Shown: positions 40,901 to 50,157, counted from the stretch's first letter. The stretch is 64,000 nucleotides of DNA from Carnobacterium viridans (GCF_900102725.1 NZ_FNJW01000008.1:310001-374000); one strand, 5' to 3'. Notes: generated by a model from the sequence alone, not told the origin. Numbers and translations: made by a program.

Positions 40901-41710
40901 TTAGAGAAGTTGAATCAGTTGCAAGATACACTCTCTGAGACTGAACCCAAACAACGCACCGTTCAAAAAGCGTTAGAATTGATGAATTACATTTACGAGC
41001 ATGAAGGAGCTTCTCATACAACCAGTTATCAATCGGTTTCAGAAATCAAACGCCTATTTGAAGAGCCAGACAGCGATCAAATGGTTAAAATCGATATCAA
41101 TCAACCGAGAAATCGAAATCGGTATGTTGAAGAAACCTTAGATCGACCACTGTTTATGGCTGAATTAACCGCTCCTTCAAATGCAGAAATAGGAACGGCC
41201 ACGCATTCCGTGATGCAAGCTGTTGATTTAAGCACAGCTCCTACCATAGAAACACTTGAAGCTCTGATTGCTTCATTGATCAAAAATGGCGTTTTAAAAG
41301 AAGACGTTGCTGCAAAAGTTAATATCGAACAAGTGGTGGAGTTCTTTGCAACGTCGTTAGGGAAATTGATTATTGAATTTTCAAAAGAGGTTCATCGTGA
41401 AGAACCTTTCTCACTCTTATTAGAAGCTGAAAAACTGTTTACAGATATGAATGGTGATGCTGAAGATAAAATATTGATTCATGGTATTATTGACGGCTAT
41501 ATCGACTTCGAGGATCACATTGTTCTATTTGACTACAAAACAGATAGAGTCAGTCATTACGGACCACAATCAGGTGAGAAGATGTTAGAGAAATATAAAG
41601 GTCAAATGAATTTATACCGCTCTGCATTAGAATCTATTTTAGATAAAAAAGTTACTGAAACGTATCTGTGTCTACTAGATACAGGAGAAATCATATCTGT
41701 TCCATCATAA
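37907..41710 (+). CDS. rexA: ATP-dependent helicase/nuclease subunit A (RexA/AddA)
   Basis: Helicase and nuclease subunit partnered with RexB. 1267 residues. UvrD-type helicase motifs: Walker A SASAGSGKTTVLV (near 33-45), IVTYTEAAAKEMK, Walker B VMVDEYQDIN near 409, VGDVKQSIYSFRLADPGLF, and VMTIHASKGLEFPVVFV near 805. The C-terminal RecB-like nuclease shows GIIDGYIDFEDH and LFDYKTDRV near 1208. Translationally coupled to rexB; a terminator follows. Confidence 0.95.
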   Translation: MMNPLPLKPENSHFTDGQWQAIYEEGHNILVSASAGSGKTTVLVQRVIEKIKSGTNVDEMLIVTYTEAAAKEMKARIQVAIQEAVTSESNMELKRHLTRQVTLIHQASISTLHAFCLQVIRRYYYLINLDPIFRLLTDETEILLLKESVWEEVREELYGEEDTLFKDLTASYSNDRSDAGLTDLVFSLYEFSRANPRPAVWLEQLSYLYQVEENDLTTGVLFKELLKPQILSVLDSLVELSQVAAQLGEGTEELKNQTDLVRGEWIALQEIQTYINEHNYQAAYNGCKNFEFARWKAIKKGTDEAIKETAEEMKGLRDQYKARFKELANDYFSASPQEQIDLMLSAAPLVEEMARVTQLFTEAFRQRKDERNLLDFNDLEHLTLQILAQFNEEDWVPTEASMHYRDKFKEVMVDEYQDINQLQENILRWLAHDQSDQGNLFMVGDVKQSIYSFRLADPGLFLKKYEQYAHHELGERIILAENFRSRGEVLQFTNLVFEQLMDKAVGQMDYDEAAKLVQGFTGFPELQKHQPELLIYEKGTNDTEDEEEETESVNWDMRIEDKTEGELLMVGQKIQELIQTQFPIYDKRAKTTRPINYRDIVLLTPTKKNNLVLMEMFKRLAIPLQVNDTQNYFQTTEITIMMSLLKVIDNPYQDIPLAAVLRSPLVGLDENELASIRISQKTGDYFDALKTFYQTYPGVEKASRFTSHLYGKVDMFLKRLNKWRELARRDHLVALIWMIYEDTSFLDYVGGMSSGKQRKANLHALYERAASYEKTSFKGLFQFVRFIEKMQEKDKDLAEPTAISEDENAVRVMTIHASKGLEFPVVFVLDLTKKFNLQDIKKSYIFNEQYGVGTDFKDLDRRIRYPSLPEIALKVEKKTKLLSEEMRKLYVALTRAEEKLFLVGSYKDEAAAWKEWGVVSSHNPTILPADIRFTASSLMKWIGLSLVRHPSSQNEGISVSARNGAITNHSAHFSIHFYDESAIQEQLVSTDTGTDENWLEKLNQLQDTLSETEPKQRTVQKALELMNYIYEHEGASHTTSYQSVSEIKRLFEEPDSDQMVKIDINQPRNRNRYVEETLDRPLFMAELTAPSNAEIGTATHSVMQAVDLSTAPTIETLEALIASLIKNGVLKEDVAAKVNIEQVVEFFATSLGKLIIEFSKEVHREEPFSLLLEAEKLFTDMNGDAEDKILIHGIIDGYIDFEDHIVLFDYKTDRVSHYGPQSGEKMLEKYKGQMNLYRSALESILDKKVTETYLCLLDTGEIISVPS

Positions 41711-41744
41711 ACAAGATTCAGATGACTCTCTATAAACAATAAAA

Positions 41745-41796
41745 AAAAGACTGATTCAAAAGTCGAGGAGTACTCGACCGGTGAATCAGTCTTTTT
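41745..41796 (+). terminator. Terminator after rexA
   Basis: AAAAAGACTGATTCA pairs with TGAATCAGTCTTTTT; the loop contains a second small palindrome (GTCGAGGAGTACTCGAC). Probably bidirectional. Confidence 0.9.
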
Positions 41797-41820
41797 ATCG
41801 TTATTCAAGACTAAAAATTA

Positions 41821-42164
41821 GACTCTTCGTTAAATGGTGTTGTATAGAAGAAACTAAAATTTCTTCTGGAATAGACGGGTTTGCTTGTGGAGAGCCATGA
41901 GACCGCCTGAAGCTGCTCTATTCTAGAACGTGTTTCAAAGCAGACCCGACGTCCACTTCACGAATAATGCTCGATGGTCGGTGACCATACTGCGCTTATT
42001 CGCTCCAGTGATTCGGGTCTAAACGCTTTTAGTCACACTCCCAATGAAGCACCAACGCTTTATAATTCGCATTGAATTCTATGCATGGCTACAAGCAAAC
42101 CCTATTCCTTCAAAAATTTCGTGCCATTAATTTAACTAGGCTATCAGCCCTAAAAAGTATAGAG
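41821..42164 (+). repeat. Mosaic intergenic repeat, copy E (long form)
   Basis: Same arms as copy D, beginning GACTCTTCGTTAAATGG and ending AGTATAGAG. The centre can fold into a long stem: AGACCCGA (41942-41949) with TCGGGTCT (42013-42020), CGAATAA (41961-41967) with TTATTCG (41996-42002) and ATGGTC (41974-41979) with GACCAT (41983-41988). It fills most of the 505-base gap between rexA and mapP. Confidence 0.88.
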
Positions 42165-42215
42165 CCAAAAATTAAAGATTAGGTATCATGGTAGGGGGAG
42201 TTAGGGAAACTTTTT

Positions 42216-43037
42216 TTAAGTATATGAGGCTATTTCAACGACAACACCGAAGTGATCAGAAACGATGGGTTCATTGATGTCATTAAAAATAACTCGAGAA
42301 GAAACTGTTTTTACTGGTTGACTGGAAAAAATATAATCGATTCGTAATCCGCTTTTATTTTCAGCCCATCCATCGATAGCTTCTGCAACTGTAAAACCAT
42401 TGTCTTTTTGTTCTGCCAAATAGTAGGTATCGAACCAATTTTTTGTGACTAGTTCATAACCTTCGTTTTTGATGTGAGCTGGGTTATTAAAATCACCCAG
42501 TAAAAAAATCGGTTCTTCTAAAGTATTGAAAAGTGCTGTACATTTTTCCCATTGATCTGAAAAAGGATCATGCCCATCTTGCCACCAACCCAAATGCATA
42601 TTGAAAAACCACTGATCTGCTGTTTTGATTCCAATAACTTTTCGACTCTTATAGTCATCATAAGCCGTATTTTTTGAAGCAAAGAAAGAACGAGTTTCTT
42701 GGATTGGCTTCAAGCTTAAAATGGCCAAGCCTTCATCATAAGAGTTATAGCCAATATGAGAAGGTTCCCATGTCCAATAGTAGTTTATTCCTTTTTCCTG
42801 AAGTTTTTTTTGCAATAAGAAAGCAAAGTTGTCTTCTCTGACAGGGTATTCGTTGTTGGTAGAAGAAAAATCAACCAATAACGCTTGGTGTACTGTAGGA
42901 GCTGACATCAGCTGATTGACTTCTTGCAGTGCAATCACGTCAAATAAATGATGACTGATTGCACTGCATAAGTCTTCCAGTTTTGTTAAAGGATCATCTT
43001 CCATCCAACTGTGTGTGTTTAGCGTTAAAAACTTCAA
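42216..43037 (-). CDS. mapP: Maltose 6'-phosphate phosphatase MapP (EEP-fold)
   Basis: 273-residue endonuclease/exonuclease/phosphatase-fold protein with the metal and catalytic motifs FDVIALQEVNQ (near 34-44), HLGWWQDGHDP (near 147), LLGDFNNPAH and SDHFGVV near the C-terminus. It starts three bases after malT, in one operon with it. In Enterococcus faecalis the gene after malT encodes MapP, which dephosphorylates PTS-imported maltose 6'-phosphate so that maltose phosphorylase can act. The same arrangement here argues for that role rather than for a nuclease. The equivalence is by context and fold. Confidence 0.82.
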   Translation of the reverse strand: MKFLTLNTHSWMEDDPLTKLEDLCSAISHHLFDVIALQEVNQLMSAPTVHQALLVDFSSTNNEYPVREDNFAFLLQKKLQEKGINYYWTWEPSHIGYNSYDEGLAILSLKPIQETRSFFASKNTAYDDYKSRKVIGIKTADQWFFNMHLGWWQDGHDPFSDQWEKCTALFNTLEEPIFLLGDFNNPAHIKNEGYELVTKNWFDTYYLAEQKDNGFTVAEAIDGWAENKSGLRIDYIFSSQPVKTVSSRVIFNDINEPIVSDHFGVVVEIASYT

Positions 43038-43040
43038 AAA

Positions 43041-44702
43041 TTACACTCCTAATACATCATTTATATCTGATTTTAACACATCTGCTTTTGGTCCGTAAAT
43101 AGCTTGAATGCCTGTTCCTTTTTTTACTAAGCCTAAAGCACCCAATTTTTTCCAATCAGATTCGTCTTTAACTGCATCAGGATCTTTAACTGTTACACGC
43201 AAACGTGTCATACAAGCATCTACATCAGAAATATTCTCTTTTCCGCCTAAAGCAGAAATGATGCCATTGACTTGTGCATCAGCAGTACCGGTTGCTATAA
43301 CAGGAGCTCCTTCAGTTGCAACACCATCTTCGGTAGCACTTTCTTCAATATAATTACCTAGGCGACCTGGAGTAGCAATTTTGAACTTGCCAATCATCCA
43401 ATAAGAAACAAAGTAAGCCAAGAAGAAGAAGACCACACAAGAAATGATAAAGTTAACGACATCCCAAACTAGTCCAGCATTGATAGACATTGGGATACGT
43501 GTCAAGAATTCAAGGAAACCAAAAGAGTGAACACGTAAGGCAATGATATCTGCCAATGCAAATGAAATTCCTTGAAGAATTGCATAGACACCATATAAAG
43601 CAGGAGCAACAAACATAAACATAAATTCAAGCGGCTCAGTAACGCCTGTTAAGAAAACAGCTAAACCAGCAGAAAGAAACATCGATTTGTATTTAGAACG
43701 TTTGTCTTTATCCGTACGACGATACATTGCAAAGGCAATTCCCAATAATGTACCAGCAGCACCAATCATTTGCCCTACTTTGAAACGAGCAGGTGTAATT
43801 GTAGTCAATAAGTCATTATATGCAGCAGTATCGCCAGCGTTTTTCAAGTTCACTAAGTCACTGACCCAAGCCAACCACAATGGATCTTGTCCAAATACTT
43901 GTCCACCAGCACCAGAACCAGTTAAGACAGTGTAAGTACCGCCAAGAGCAGTATAGTTTATTGGAATCGTCAACATATGGTGTAAACCAAATGGAAGCAA
44001 TAGACGTTCTAATGTTCCGTAAACAAATGGTGCGAATACGGGTGCAGTTTCGCTAGAAGTTGCGATCCATTGCCCAAAGTTGTTGATTCCTGTTTGAATG
44101 ACCGGCCATACAAGAGCCAATCCTACTGAAATAATTACAGACCATAAAATAACTACGAAAGGTACAAAACGCTTTCCATTAAAAAAAGAAAGGGCTTCCG
44201 GTAATTTGCGGTAGTTATAATACTTGTTGAAAATAACCGCTCCCACAAATCCAGAAATAATTCCGACGAACACACCCATATTCAAAGCAGGCGCGCCTAG
44301 AACAGAAGTGAAGTAACCATCTACAGGGATTATTTGTCCGAATAAAGTGGCTGTTGTAGCGCCTTCAGTTACTAACATATCTGAAGTAACTCCGAAGATA
44401 GCACCTGAAGTCATATTAATTAAAATAAAAGCTAAAAGAGCAGCGAAAGCTCCACCGGCACGTTCTTTAGCCCACGAACCTCCAATAGCAACTGCAAATA
44501 AAATATGGAGGTTGTTAATAATAGCCCAACCTAAATTTTCCATAACACTACCAATGGTTAAGACGAGAGTGATATCTCCGCTGAACATGACAATCATTTT
44601 TCCAATACTAATCATTAATCCGGCGGCAGGCATAACAGCCACAACGACCATTAACGCTTTACCTAGTTTTTGCCAAAAATCAAATGAAAATAATTGTTTC
44701 AT
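43041..44702 (-). CDS. malT: Maltose-specific PTS permease, EIICB
   Basis: Imports maltose with concomitant phosphorylation. The 553-residue protein has an EIIC membrane domain (about 1-440) with the glucose-family motif LLPFGLHHMLTIPINYTALG near 230 and TGVTEPLEFMFMF near 345, then a linker and an EIIB domain with the phosphorylated cysteine in DVDACMTRLRVTV near 493. No EIIA is attached, so a separate EIIA is needed. Divergent from malP; operator-like sites fill the space between. Paired with mapP. Confidence 0.9.
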   Translation of the reverse strand: MKQLFSFDFWQKLGKALMVVVAVMPAAGLMISIGKMIVMFSGDITLVLTIGSVMENLGWAIINNLHILFAVAIGGSWAKERAGGAFAALLAFILINMTSGAIFGVTSDMLVTEGATTATLFGQIIPVDGYFTSVLGAPALNMGVFVGIISGFVGAVIFNKYYNYRKLPEALSFFNGKRFVPFVVILWSVIISVGLALVWPVIQTGINNFGQWIATSSETAPVFAPFVYGTLERLLLPFGLHHMLTIPINYTALGGTYTVLTGSGAGGQVFGQDPLWLAWVSDLVNLKNAGDTAAYNDLLTTITPARFKVGQMIGAAGTLLGIAFAMYRRTDKDKRSKYKSMFLSAGLAVFLTGVTEPLEFMFMFVAPALYGVYAILQGISFALADIIALRVHSFGFLEFLTRIPMSINAGLVWDVVNFIISCVVFFFLAYFVSYWMIGKFKIATPGRLGNYIEESATEDGVATEGAPVIATGTADAQVNGIISALGGKENISDVDACMTRLRVTVKDPDAVKDESDWKKLGALGLVKKGTGIQAIYGPKADVLKSDINDVLGV

Positions 44703-44735
44703 TTTAAATCCTCCTTATGAATACAAATTCGTTAA

Positions 44736-44749
44736 TGCAAACGATTGCT
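44736..44749. promoter_or_regulatory. Operator-like site 1 (cre/MalR type) before malT
   Basis: TGCAAACGATTGCT is a LacI/CcpA-type pseudo-palindrome around a central CG, 33 bases before the malT start codon. Confidence 0.65.
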
Positions 44750-44776
44750 TTAAATATACGGCTTGCTTTTAAAAAA

Positions 44777-44790
44777 TGCAAGCGTTTTAT
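44777..44790. promoter_or_regulatory. Operator-like site 2 in the malT-malP spacer
   Basis: TGCAAGCGTTTTAT resembles the same consensus, in particular the half TGCAAGCG, less complete in the other half. Confidence 0.5.
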
Positions 44791-44892
44791 GAATTCGAAA
44801 AGTTGTTATCGGTAACATTTTTTCGAAACTCCTTTATATCAAGCATATTTCCTATTTCAACTCTTAGAGAAATAAAAATAAATGGTTTCAAA

Positions 44893-44921
44893 TTGACAAT
44901 GCAATCGTTTGCGTTTAAACT
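44893..44921 (+). promoter_or_regulatory. Promoter of malP with embedded operator site 3
   Basis: TTGACA at 44893-44898 and TAAACT at 44916-44921, 17 bases apart. TGCAATCGTTTGCG at 44900-44913 fills the spacer, so a LacI-family repressor bound there would block RNA polymerase. Confidence 0.7.
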
Positions 44922-44994
44922 TGCGGTAGCTACTAAAGAAAGCAGGGTTTGCACTAAGCTATTTTTAAGCAATTTCTGCGTCAGGAGGAAAAAA

Positions 44995-47280
44995 ATGTCA
45001 CATACACGATTATTTGAAATAGATGAATGGAAAGTTAAAACAACTAAACTGAACAAAGACGAGCGCCGATTACAAGAAAGCTTAACAAGTATTGGAAACG
45101 GTTATATGGGGATGCGTGGTAATTTTGAAGAAACTTATTCAGGAGATCACCATCAAGGAAGTTACATTGGAGGCGTCTGGTATCCAGACAAAACGCGTGT
45201 CGGTTGGTGGAAAAACGGTTACCCAGAATATTTTGGTAAAGTGATCAATACGATGAACTTTATTCAATTAGATTTATTGGTAGATGGAGAAAAAGTTGAT
45301 TTATATAGAGACAAAGTATCTGATTTTGAAATGGAATTGGATATGCAGCACGGAATTTTGAAAAGAAGTTATGTAATAGAAAAAGCCGGTAAAGCAGTAC
45401 AAGTTGTTGTAGAAAGATTTGTCAGTTTGGATCAAAAAGAACTGTGTGCCATCAAAATGGAAGTCACCAGTCTATCAGATGAAGTGAAAGTAGAATTAAT
45501 CCCAGTTCTTGATGGAAATGTTACCAATGAAGATTCTAACTATGATGAAAAATTCTGGCTTCCTGTTTCTCAGGGAACGAATCGTTTAATAATCGAGACA
45601 AAACCAAATAATTTTGGAATTGACCAATTTACAGTCGGCGCAGTAATGTCGAATCACGTTACAAACGTTGAGAAAACCGCTGATGAAGTATCTGAGATGA
45701 CAGTTTCAGAAACGTATACAGGAATCTTAGCAATTGGAGAAAAAGCAGTTATTGAAAAGCGGATTGTTTTGACGACTTCACGTGATTACAGCAAAACAGA
45801 TGTGGAAAAGCAAAGTCAGACGATCAGTAAACAAGTTGATCAACTTTCATTTGAAGAATTACGCATGCGTCATGAATCTCTTTGGTTGGAACGCTGGAAA
45901 AAAGCGGATATTGAAATCGGAGGAGATCCTGCAGCTCAACAAGGAATTCGGTTTAACTTATTCCAATTGTTCTCTACTTATTATGGTGAGGATACCCGAT
46001 TGAATATTGGGCCTAAAGGTTTTACGGGTGAAAAGTATGGTGGAGCAACCTATTGGGATACTGAGGCTTATGCCGTACCTTTGTATTTAGCATTAGCGGA
46101 TCCAAAAGTAACAGAAAATTTATTGACGTATCGTCATGATCAATTGCCTCAAGCAGAGCACAACGCACGTCAACAAGGTTTAAAAGGTGCATTGTATCCA
46201 ATGGTGACTTTTACAGGAGTGGAGTGTCATAATGAGTGGGAAATCACATTTGAAGAAATCCATCGGAACGGTGCGATGGCTTATGCCATTTACAACTATA
46301 CGAACTACACGGGGGATGAAAGCTACCTGAAAGAAAAAGGATTAGATGTTTTAGTAGGCATCAGTCGTTTCTGGGCAGACCGCGTACATTACAATCGCAG
46401 AAAAGATCAATACATGATGCATGGTGTGACTGGACCGAATGAATATGAAAATAATGTAAACAACAACTGGTATACAAACAAGTTGGCTGTTTGGACATTG
46501 AAGTATACCTTAGAATCTTTACAGTTATCAGCAGACAAAAAAGATAGTTTACAAGTAACAGATCAAGAAACAGCAAAATGGCAAGATATCATGGAGAAAA
46601 TGTACTACCCTTATGATGAAGAAGAGCAAGTTTTTGTTCAACACGATACATTCTTAGATAAAGAATTGCGCCCAGTTTCTGAATTGAATCCAGTTGATCT
46701 GCCATTGAACCAGAAATGGTCATGGGATAAAATCCTACGTTCGCCATTTATCAAACAAGCAGATGTCTTACAAGGAATCTATTTCTTTAAAGAAATGTAT
46801 ACTTTGGAAGAAATTGAACGCAACTTTGATTTTTACGAACCGATGACAGTACATGAATCTAGTCTGTCTCCAAGTATCCATGCGATTTTAGCAGCTGATA
46901 TTGGTAAAATGGATAAAGCAGTAGAGTTTTATGCTCGCACAGCTCGTTTAGATCTGGACAACTACAATAATGATACAGAAGATGGATTGCATATCACATC
47001 CATGACAGGCAGCTGGTTGACGATTGTTCAAGGATTTGCCGGAATGCAGACCGTTAACGGACAGTTATCGTTTAGACCTTATTTGCCAAAGAACTGGACA
47101 AATTATGCTTTCCACATCAACTACCGCGGACGTTTACTGAAGATTTCTGTAACAAGTGAAGAAGTATCAATCGTGTTACTGGAAGGTGAAGTGTTAAAAT
47201 TATCGGTATATGATGAATCAGTGGTATTAAATGACGTATACACTTCTGCCACCAAAACACCTAAAAAGGTTACTAACTAA
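44995..47280 (+). CDS. malP: Maltose phosphorylase (GH65)
   Basis: Phosphorolyses maltose to glucose and beta-glucose 1-phosphate. ATG 44995 follows TCAGGAGGAA and gives 761 residues; the 73 codons upstream in frame are leader. N-terminal beta domain with [20 protein letters not shown], catalytic (alpha/alpha)6 barrel with [20 protein letters not shown] and the general acid glutamate in [17 protein letters not shown] near residue 483, matching E487 of the Lactobacillus brevis enzyme. First gene of malP-pgmB-malM-malR. Confidence 0.94.
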   Translation: MSHTRLFEIDEWKVKTTKLNKDERRLQESLTSIGNGYMGMRGNFEETYSGDHHQGSYIGGVWYPDKTRVGWWKNGYPEYFGKVINTMNFIQLDLLVDGEKVDLYRDKVSDFEMELDMQHGILKRSYVIEKAGKAVQVVVERFVSLDQKELCAIKMEVTSLSDEVKVELIPVLDGNVTNEDSNYDEKFWLPVSQGTNRLIIETKPNNFGIDQFTVGAVMSNHVTNVEKTADEVSEMTVSETYTGILAIGEKAVIEKRIVLTTSRDYSKTDVEKQSQTISKQVDQLSFEELRMRHESLWLERWKKADIEIGGDPAAQQGIRFNLFQLFSTYYGEDTRLNIGPKGFTGEKYGGATYWDTEAYAVPLYLALADPKVTENLLTYRHDQLPQAEHNARQQGLKGALYPMVTFTGVECHNEWEITFEEIHRNGAMAYAIYNYTNYTGDESYLKEKGLDVLVGISRFWADRVHYNRRKDQYMMHGVTGPNEYENNVNNNWYTNKLAVWTLKYTLESLQLSADKKDSLQVTDQETAKWQDIMEKMYYPYDEEEQVFVQHDTFLDKELRPVSELNPVDLPLNQKWSWDKILRSPFIKQADVLQGIYFFKEMYTLEEIERNFDFYEPMTVHESSLSPSIHAILAADIGKMDKAVEFYARTARLDLDNYNNDTEDGLHITSMTGSWLTIVQGFAGMQTVNGQLSFRPYLPKNWTNYAFHINYRGRLLKISVTSEEVSIVLLEGEVLKLSVYDESVVLNDVYTSATKTPKKVTN

Positions 47281-47298
47281 CAGAGAGGAAGATAAAAT

Positions 47299-47970
47299 AT
47301 GAAAGCAGTACTATTTGATTTAGATGGCGTCATCACAGATACAGCTGTTTACCATTATGAAGCATGGAAAGCATTAGGAACTAAGATTGGCATCGATATC
47401 GACGAAGAGTTCAATGAACAACTAAAAGGTGTTAGTCGTACGGACTCGCTGAATCTGATTTTAGAAAAAGGGAACAAACAAAACGCCTATACAGAAGCAG
47501 AAAAAACAGCGATGGCTACTGAAAAAAATGATCTATACAAAACATTGATTGAAAAAATGTCTCCAGCAGATTTGTTGCCAGGGATCAAAAACTTGCTAGA
47601 TGAACTAAAAGCAAAGGATATCTTGATTGGGTTAGCTTCTGCTAGCCAAAACGGACCTGTAATCTTAGATAAATTACAAATTACTAATTACTTTAATGAA
47701 ATTGTTGATCCCGCCAAATTAAAAGCGGGCAAACCAGATCCCGAAATTTTTGTGACTGGTGCTCAACAACTTGGTGTTAATGTTAGCGAATGTGTAGGCG
47801 TAGAAGATGCGGCTGCTGGCGTGGACTCTATCAATGCAGCAAATATGGTTTCTATTGGTGTTGGCGAAGCTAAGAATCTAGGCAAAGCTACAAAAGTTGT
47901 ACCAAGTACTGCAGATTTGACAGCAGGATTATTAGAAGATGTATGGAGTGAAACGATTGGACGCGCGTAA
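47299..47970 (+). CDS. pgmB: Beta-phosphoglucomutase
   Basis: Converts beta-glucose 1-phosphate from MalP to glucose 6-phosphate. HAD-fold enzyme of 223 residues: FDLDGVITDTAVYHYEAWK gives nucleophile D7 and acid/base D9; ASASQNGPVIL, GKPDPEIF and VEDAAAGVDSINAA are the other HAD motifs. AGAGAGGAAG precedes the ATG. Its end overlaps malM slightly. Confidence 0.95.
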   Translation: MKAVLFDLDGVITDTAVYHYEAWKALGTKIGIDIDEEFNEQLKGVSRTDSLNLILEKGNKQNAYTEAEKTAMATEKNDLYKTLIEKMSPADLLPGIKNLLDELKAKDILIGLASASQNGPVILDKLQITNYFNEIVDPAKLKAGKPDPEIFVTGAQQLGVNVSECVGVEDAAAGVDSINAANMVSIGVGEAKNLGKATKVVPSTADLTAGLLEDVWSETIGRA

Positions 47971-48964
47971 ACAACATTACGGTTGGTATGAAGAACAAGA
48001 AGTTTTTGAATACGTCCTTACCAATGATCGCCAAGCTGTTTTTCGTTGTATCGATTATGGAGCAGTAGTAACAGGGATTGAAGTACCTGATCAGTTTGGG
48101 AAAATAGAAAATGTCGTGCTCGGCTTTAAACAGTTTGAAGATTATGTAAATGATTCGCCTTATTTTGGTGCTGTTGTCGGAAGAGTAGCAGGGCGTATTG
48201 CTGACGGTGCATGGTCTGATTATCAACTAACTAAAAACGAAGGACAGCACCATATTCATGGGGGAAATCATACTTTCAGTCAACGTGTTTGGGAAAGTCG
48301 AGTGGTGAAAGAACAAGATAAAATCGGTGTTGCTTTTTCGCTTGTCAGTCCAGATGGAGACAATGGATACCCGGGAAACCTTCATGTGACAGTAACTTAC
48401 TTCTGGACCAATGAGAACGTTTGGGAGATGTTGGTTACTGCGGAAACAGATCAAGTAACCATATTTAATCCAACCAATCATACGTATTTTAATTTGAGTG
48501 GGCATACAAAAAGAGACATATTGAACCACACTCTTCAAATGAATGCACGAAATTATGCGGAAATAAATGAGTCTAAATTGCCGACCGGGCGCTTACTGCC
48601 GGTTGCGAATACAGCTTTTGATTTTAGAAAGCCTAAAAAAATGAAAACAGCGATCAAAGAACGACCTAAAGGATTTGATACTCCTTTCAAATTATCTGGG
48701 GATAAAACGATTCAACTTCATGATCCAGATAGTGGTCGTACGTTAGTAATGGAAACAGATCGAGAAGCGGTAGTCGTTTTTTCGACAACAGGCATGGAAG
48801 AAGATTACTTAGTAGACGATGAAAAAATGAGCAGTCATCGAGGAATAGCATTGGAAACACAAGAGCTACCTGATGCAGTAAATCATTCTGAGTTCTGCTC
48901 CATTGTCATCGAACCTGAAAAGACCTATCGCTATTGGACAAAGTACCTATTTACAACTCAATAA
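47957..48964 (+). CDS. malM: Aldose 1-epimerase (mutarotase)
   Basis: Interconverts anomers of glucose or maltose so that substrate and products of MalP, which are anomer-specific, flow on. I favour TTG 47957, nine bases after the GGAG at 47945-47948 inside pgmB (335 residues); in-frame starts at 47939 and 47948 are possible. The motifs HIHGGNHTFSQRVWE (near 96), NPTNHTYFNLSGH (near 173) with catalytic histidines, and the terminal IVIEPEKTYRYWTKYLF are visible. The symbol follows the Enterococcus locus. Confidence 0.87.
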   Translation: MDARKQHYGWYEEQEVFEYVLTNDRQAVFRCIDYGAVVTGIEVPDQFGKIENVVLGFKQFEDYVNDSPYFGAVVGRVAGRIADGAWSDYQLTKNEGQHHIHGGNHTFSQRVWESRVVKEQDKIGVAFSLVSPDGDNGYPGNLHVTVTYFWTNENVWEMLVTAETDQVTIFNPTNHTYFNLSGHTKRDILNHTLQMNARNYAEINESKLPTGRLLPVANTAFDFRKPKKMKTAIKERPKGFDTPFKLSGDKTIQLHDPDSGRTLVMETDREAVVVFSTTGMEEDYLVDDEKMSSHRGIALETQELPDAVNHSEFCSIVIEPEKTYRYWTKYLFTTQ

Positions 48965-49001
48965 GTATAGCTTAAGATGAAGATAGAAAGGATGTGCGCA
49001 G

Positions 49002-50027
49002 ATGTCAGTCACAATCAAAGATGTAGCCAAAAAAGCTGGAGTAGCCACTTCAACTGTATCGCGTACCATTCAAGATTCTTCTAGTATAAGTGAGAAAACA
49101 AAACAAAATGTTCGACGTGTGATGAAAGAAATCGGATACCGTCCAAATTTGACGGCACGCGGGTTGGTTAAACAGACTACTCAAACAATTGGAGTCATTT
49201 TACCAGTATCTCAAGGGCAAGGTTTTCAAAACACCTTTTTCCTCAGTATGATTCGAGGAATTAGTAAAGCATGCAATGAAAAGAAATATATGGTGTCGCT
49301 TGCTTCTGGAACAACAGAGGCAGAGTTGCTGGAAAGTATCCAAACAATGGCTGAAGGTGGTCGTGTCGATGGTTTTATCGTCTTGTATTCCAAAAAAGAC
49401 GACCCAATCATTGAATACCTGCATCAAGAAAAAGTACCTTATGCTATGATTGGAAAACCGTATAAATACGAAAATGAAATGCTCTACGTAGACAATGACA
49501 ATGTCGTTGCTGGAAAAGATGCTGCAAATTATTTATTACAATTGGGACACAAAAAAATTGCATTCATTGGAGAAGATGCCAAACAAATGGTCATCCGAGA
49601 GCGGTTAAAAGGCTATACACAAGCTTTAGAAGATGCCGGAATCCAAATAGATGAAGAGTTGATTCTGGATGTCACACTCCCTGAAGCAGCTTATCAAAGA
49701 AAAATAAAGCAGCTTTTTGGGAACGGCGATTTTCCAACGGGTATCGTAGCCAGCGATGATTTGATTGCTTTGAATATGAGTTATTTACTTAGTGGATTCG
49801 GTTTGAAAATACCAACAGATGTTTCAATCATCGGATTCAATAATTCGATTTTTGCTGAAAAGTTCCGTCCTGAATTAACCTCGATTGATCTGCATACAGA
49901 TTCATTGACTTCTCAGACCGTTTATCAATTGATCGAGTTGATGGTAGGAAAACAAACGCTAGCAGTCAAAATCATTTTGCCACATCAAATCATTGAACGA
50001 CAATCCTGTATAAGAAACGACAACTAA
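49002..50027 (+). CDS. malR: LacI-family regulator of the maltose locus
   Basis: 341 residues: an N-terminal LacI helix-turn-helix (TIKDVAKKAGVATSTVSRTI, RPNLTARGLVKQT hinge) and a periplasmic-binding-protein-like sensor (IGVILPVSQ, FIGEDAKQMVIRERLKGYTQ, GIVASDDLIALN, SIIGFNNSIFAEKFRPELTS). Last gene of the malP operon. The operator-like sites in the malT-malP spacer are its probable targets, possibly shared with CcpA. Effector unknown; maltose is the natural guess. Confidence 0.9.
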   Translation: MSVTIKDVAKKAGVATSTVSRTIQDSSSISEKTKQNVRRVMKEIGYRPNLTARGLVKQTTQTIGVILPVSQGQGFQNTFFLSMIRGISKACNEKKYMVSLASGTTEAELLESIQTMAEGGRVDGFIVLYSKKDDPIIEYLHQEKVPYAMIGKPYKYENEMLYVDNDNVVAGKDAANYLLQLGHKKIAFIGEDAKQMVIRERLKGYTQALEDAGIQIDEELILDVTLPEAAYQRKIKQLFGNGDFPTGIVASDDLIALNMSYLLSGFGLKIPTDVSIIGFNNSIFAEKFRPELTSIDLHTDSLTSQTVYQLIELMVGKQTLAVKIILPHQIIERQSCIRNDN

Positions 50028-50076
50028 AAAAATCTCCTAGACTCTATTTCAACAAAGGAGTGTGGGAGATTTTTTG
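50026..50076 (+). terminator. Terminator after malR
   Basis: AAAATCTCC pairs with GGAGATTTT and an inner GACTC/GAGT extends the stem; ends in T. It overlaps the malR stop codon. Confidence 0.75.
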
Positions 50077-50157
50077 TGCTTAATATAGGTAAGGAACCAA
50101 AGTTAAAGTGCTATAATATATGAAATAACTAACCAATTGCATTGAGAGGCGGACAAA

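Noticed and set aside
42216-43037. Defence or DNA-repair nuclease next to the PTS gene
   Set aside because: The fold alone would allow it, but the operon with malT and the precedent of MapP make a sugar-phosphate phosphatase far more likely.
43687-43935. Plus-strand frames opposite malT
   Set aside because: They are shadows of the PTS gene with unlikely composition and no ribosome sites.
44776-44994. N-terminal extension of maltose phosphorylase from an upstream ATG
   Set aside because: The segment covers the promoter and operator; the strong ribosome site and the family alignment support ATG 44995.
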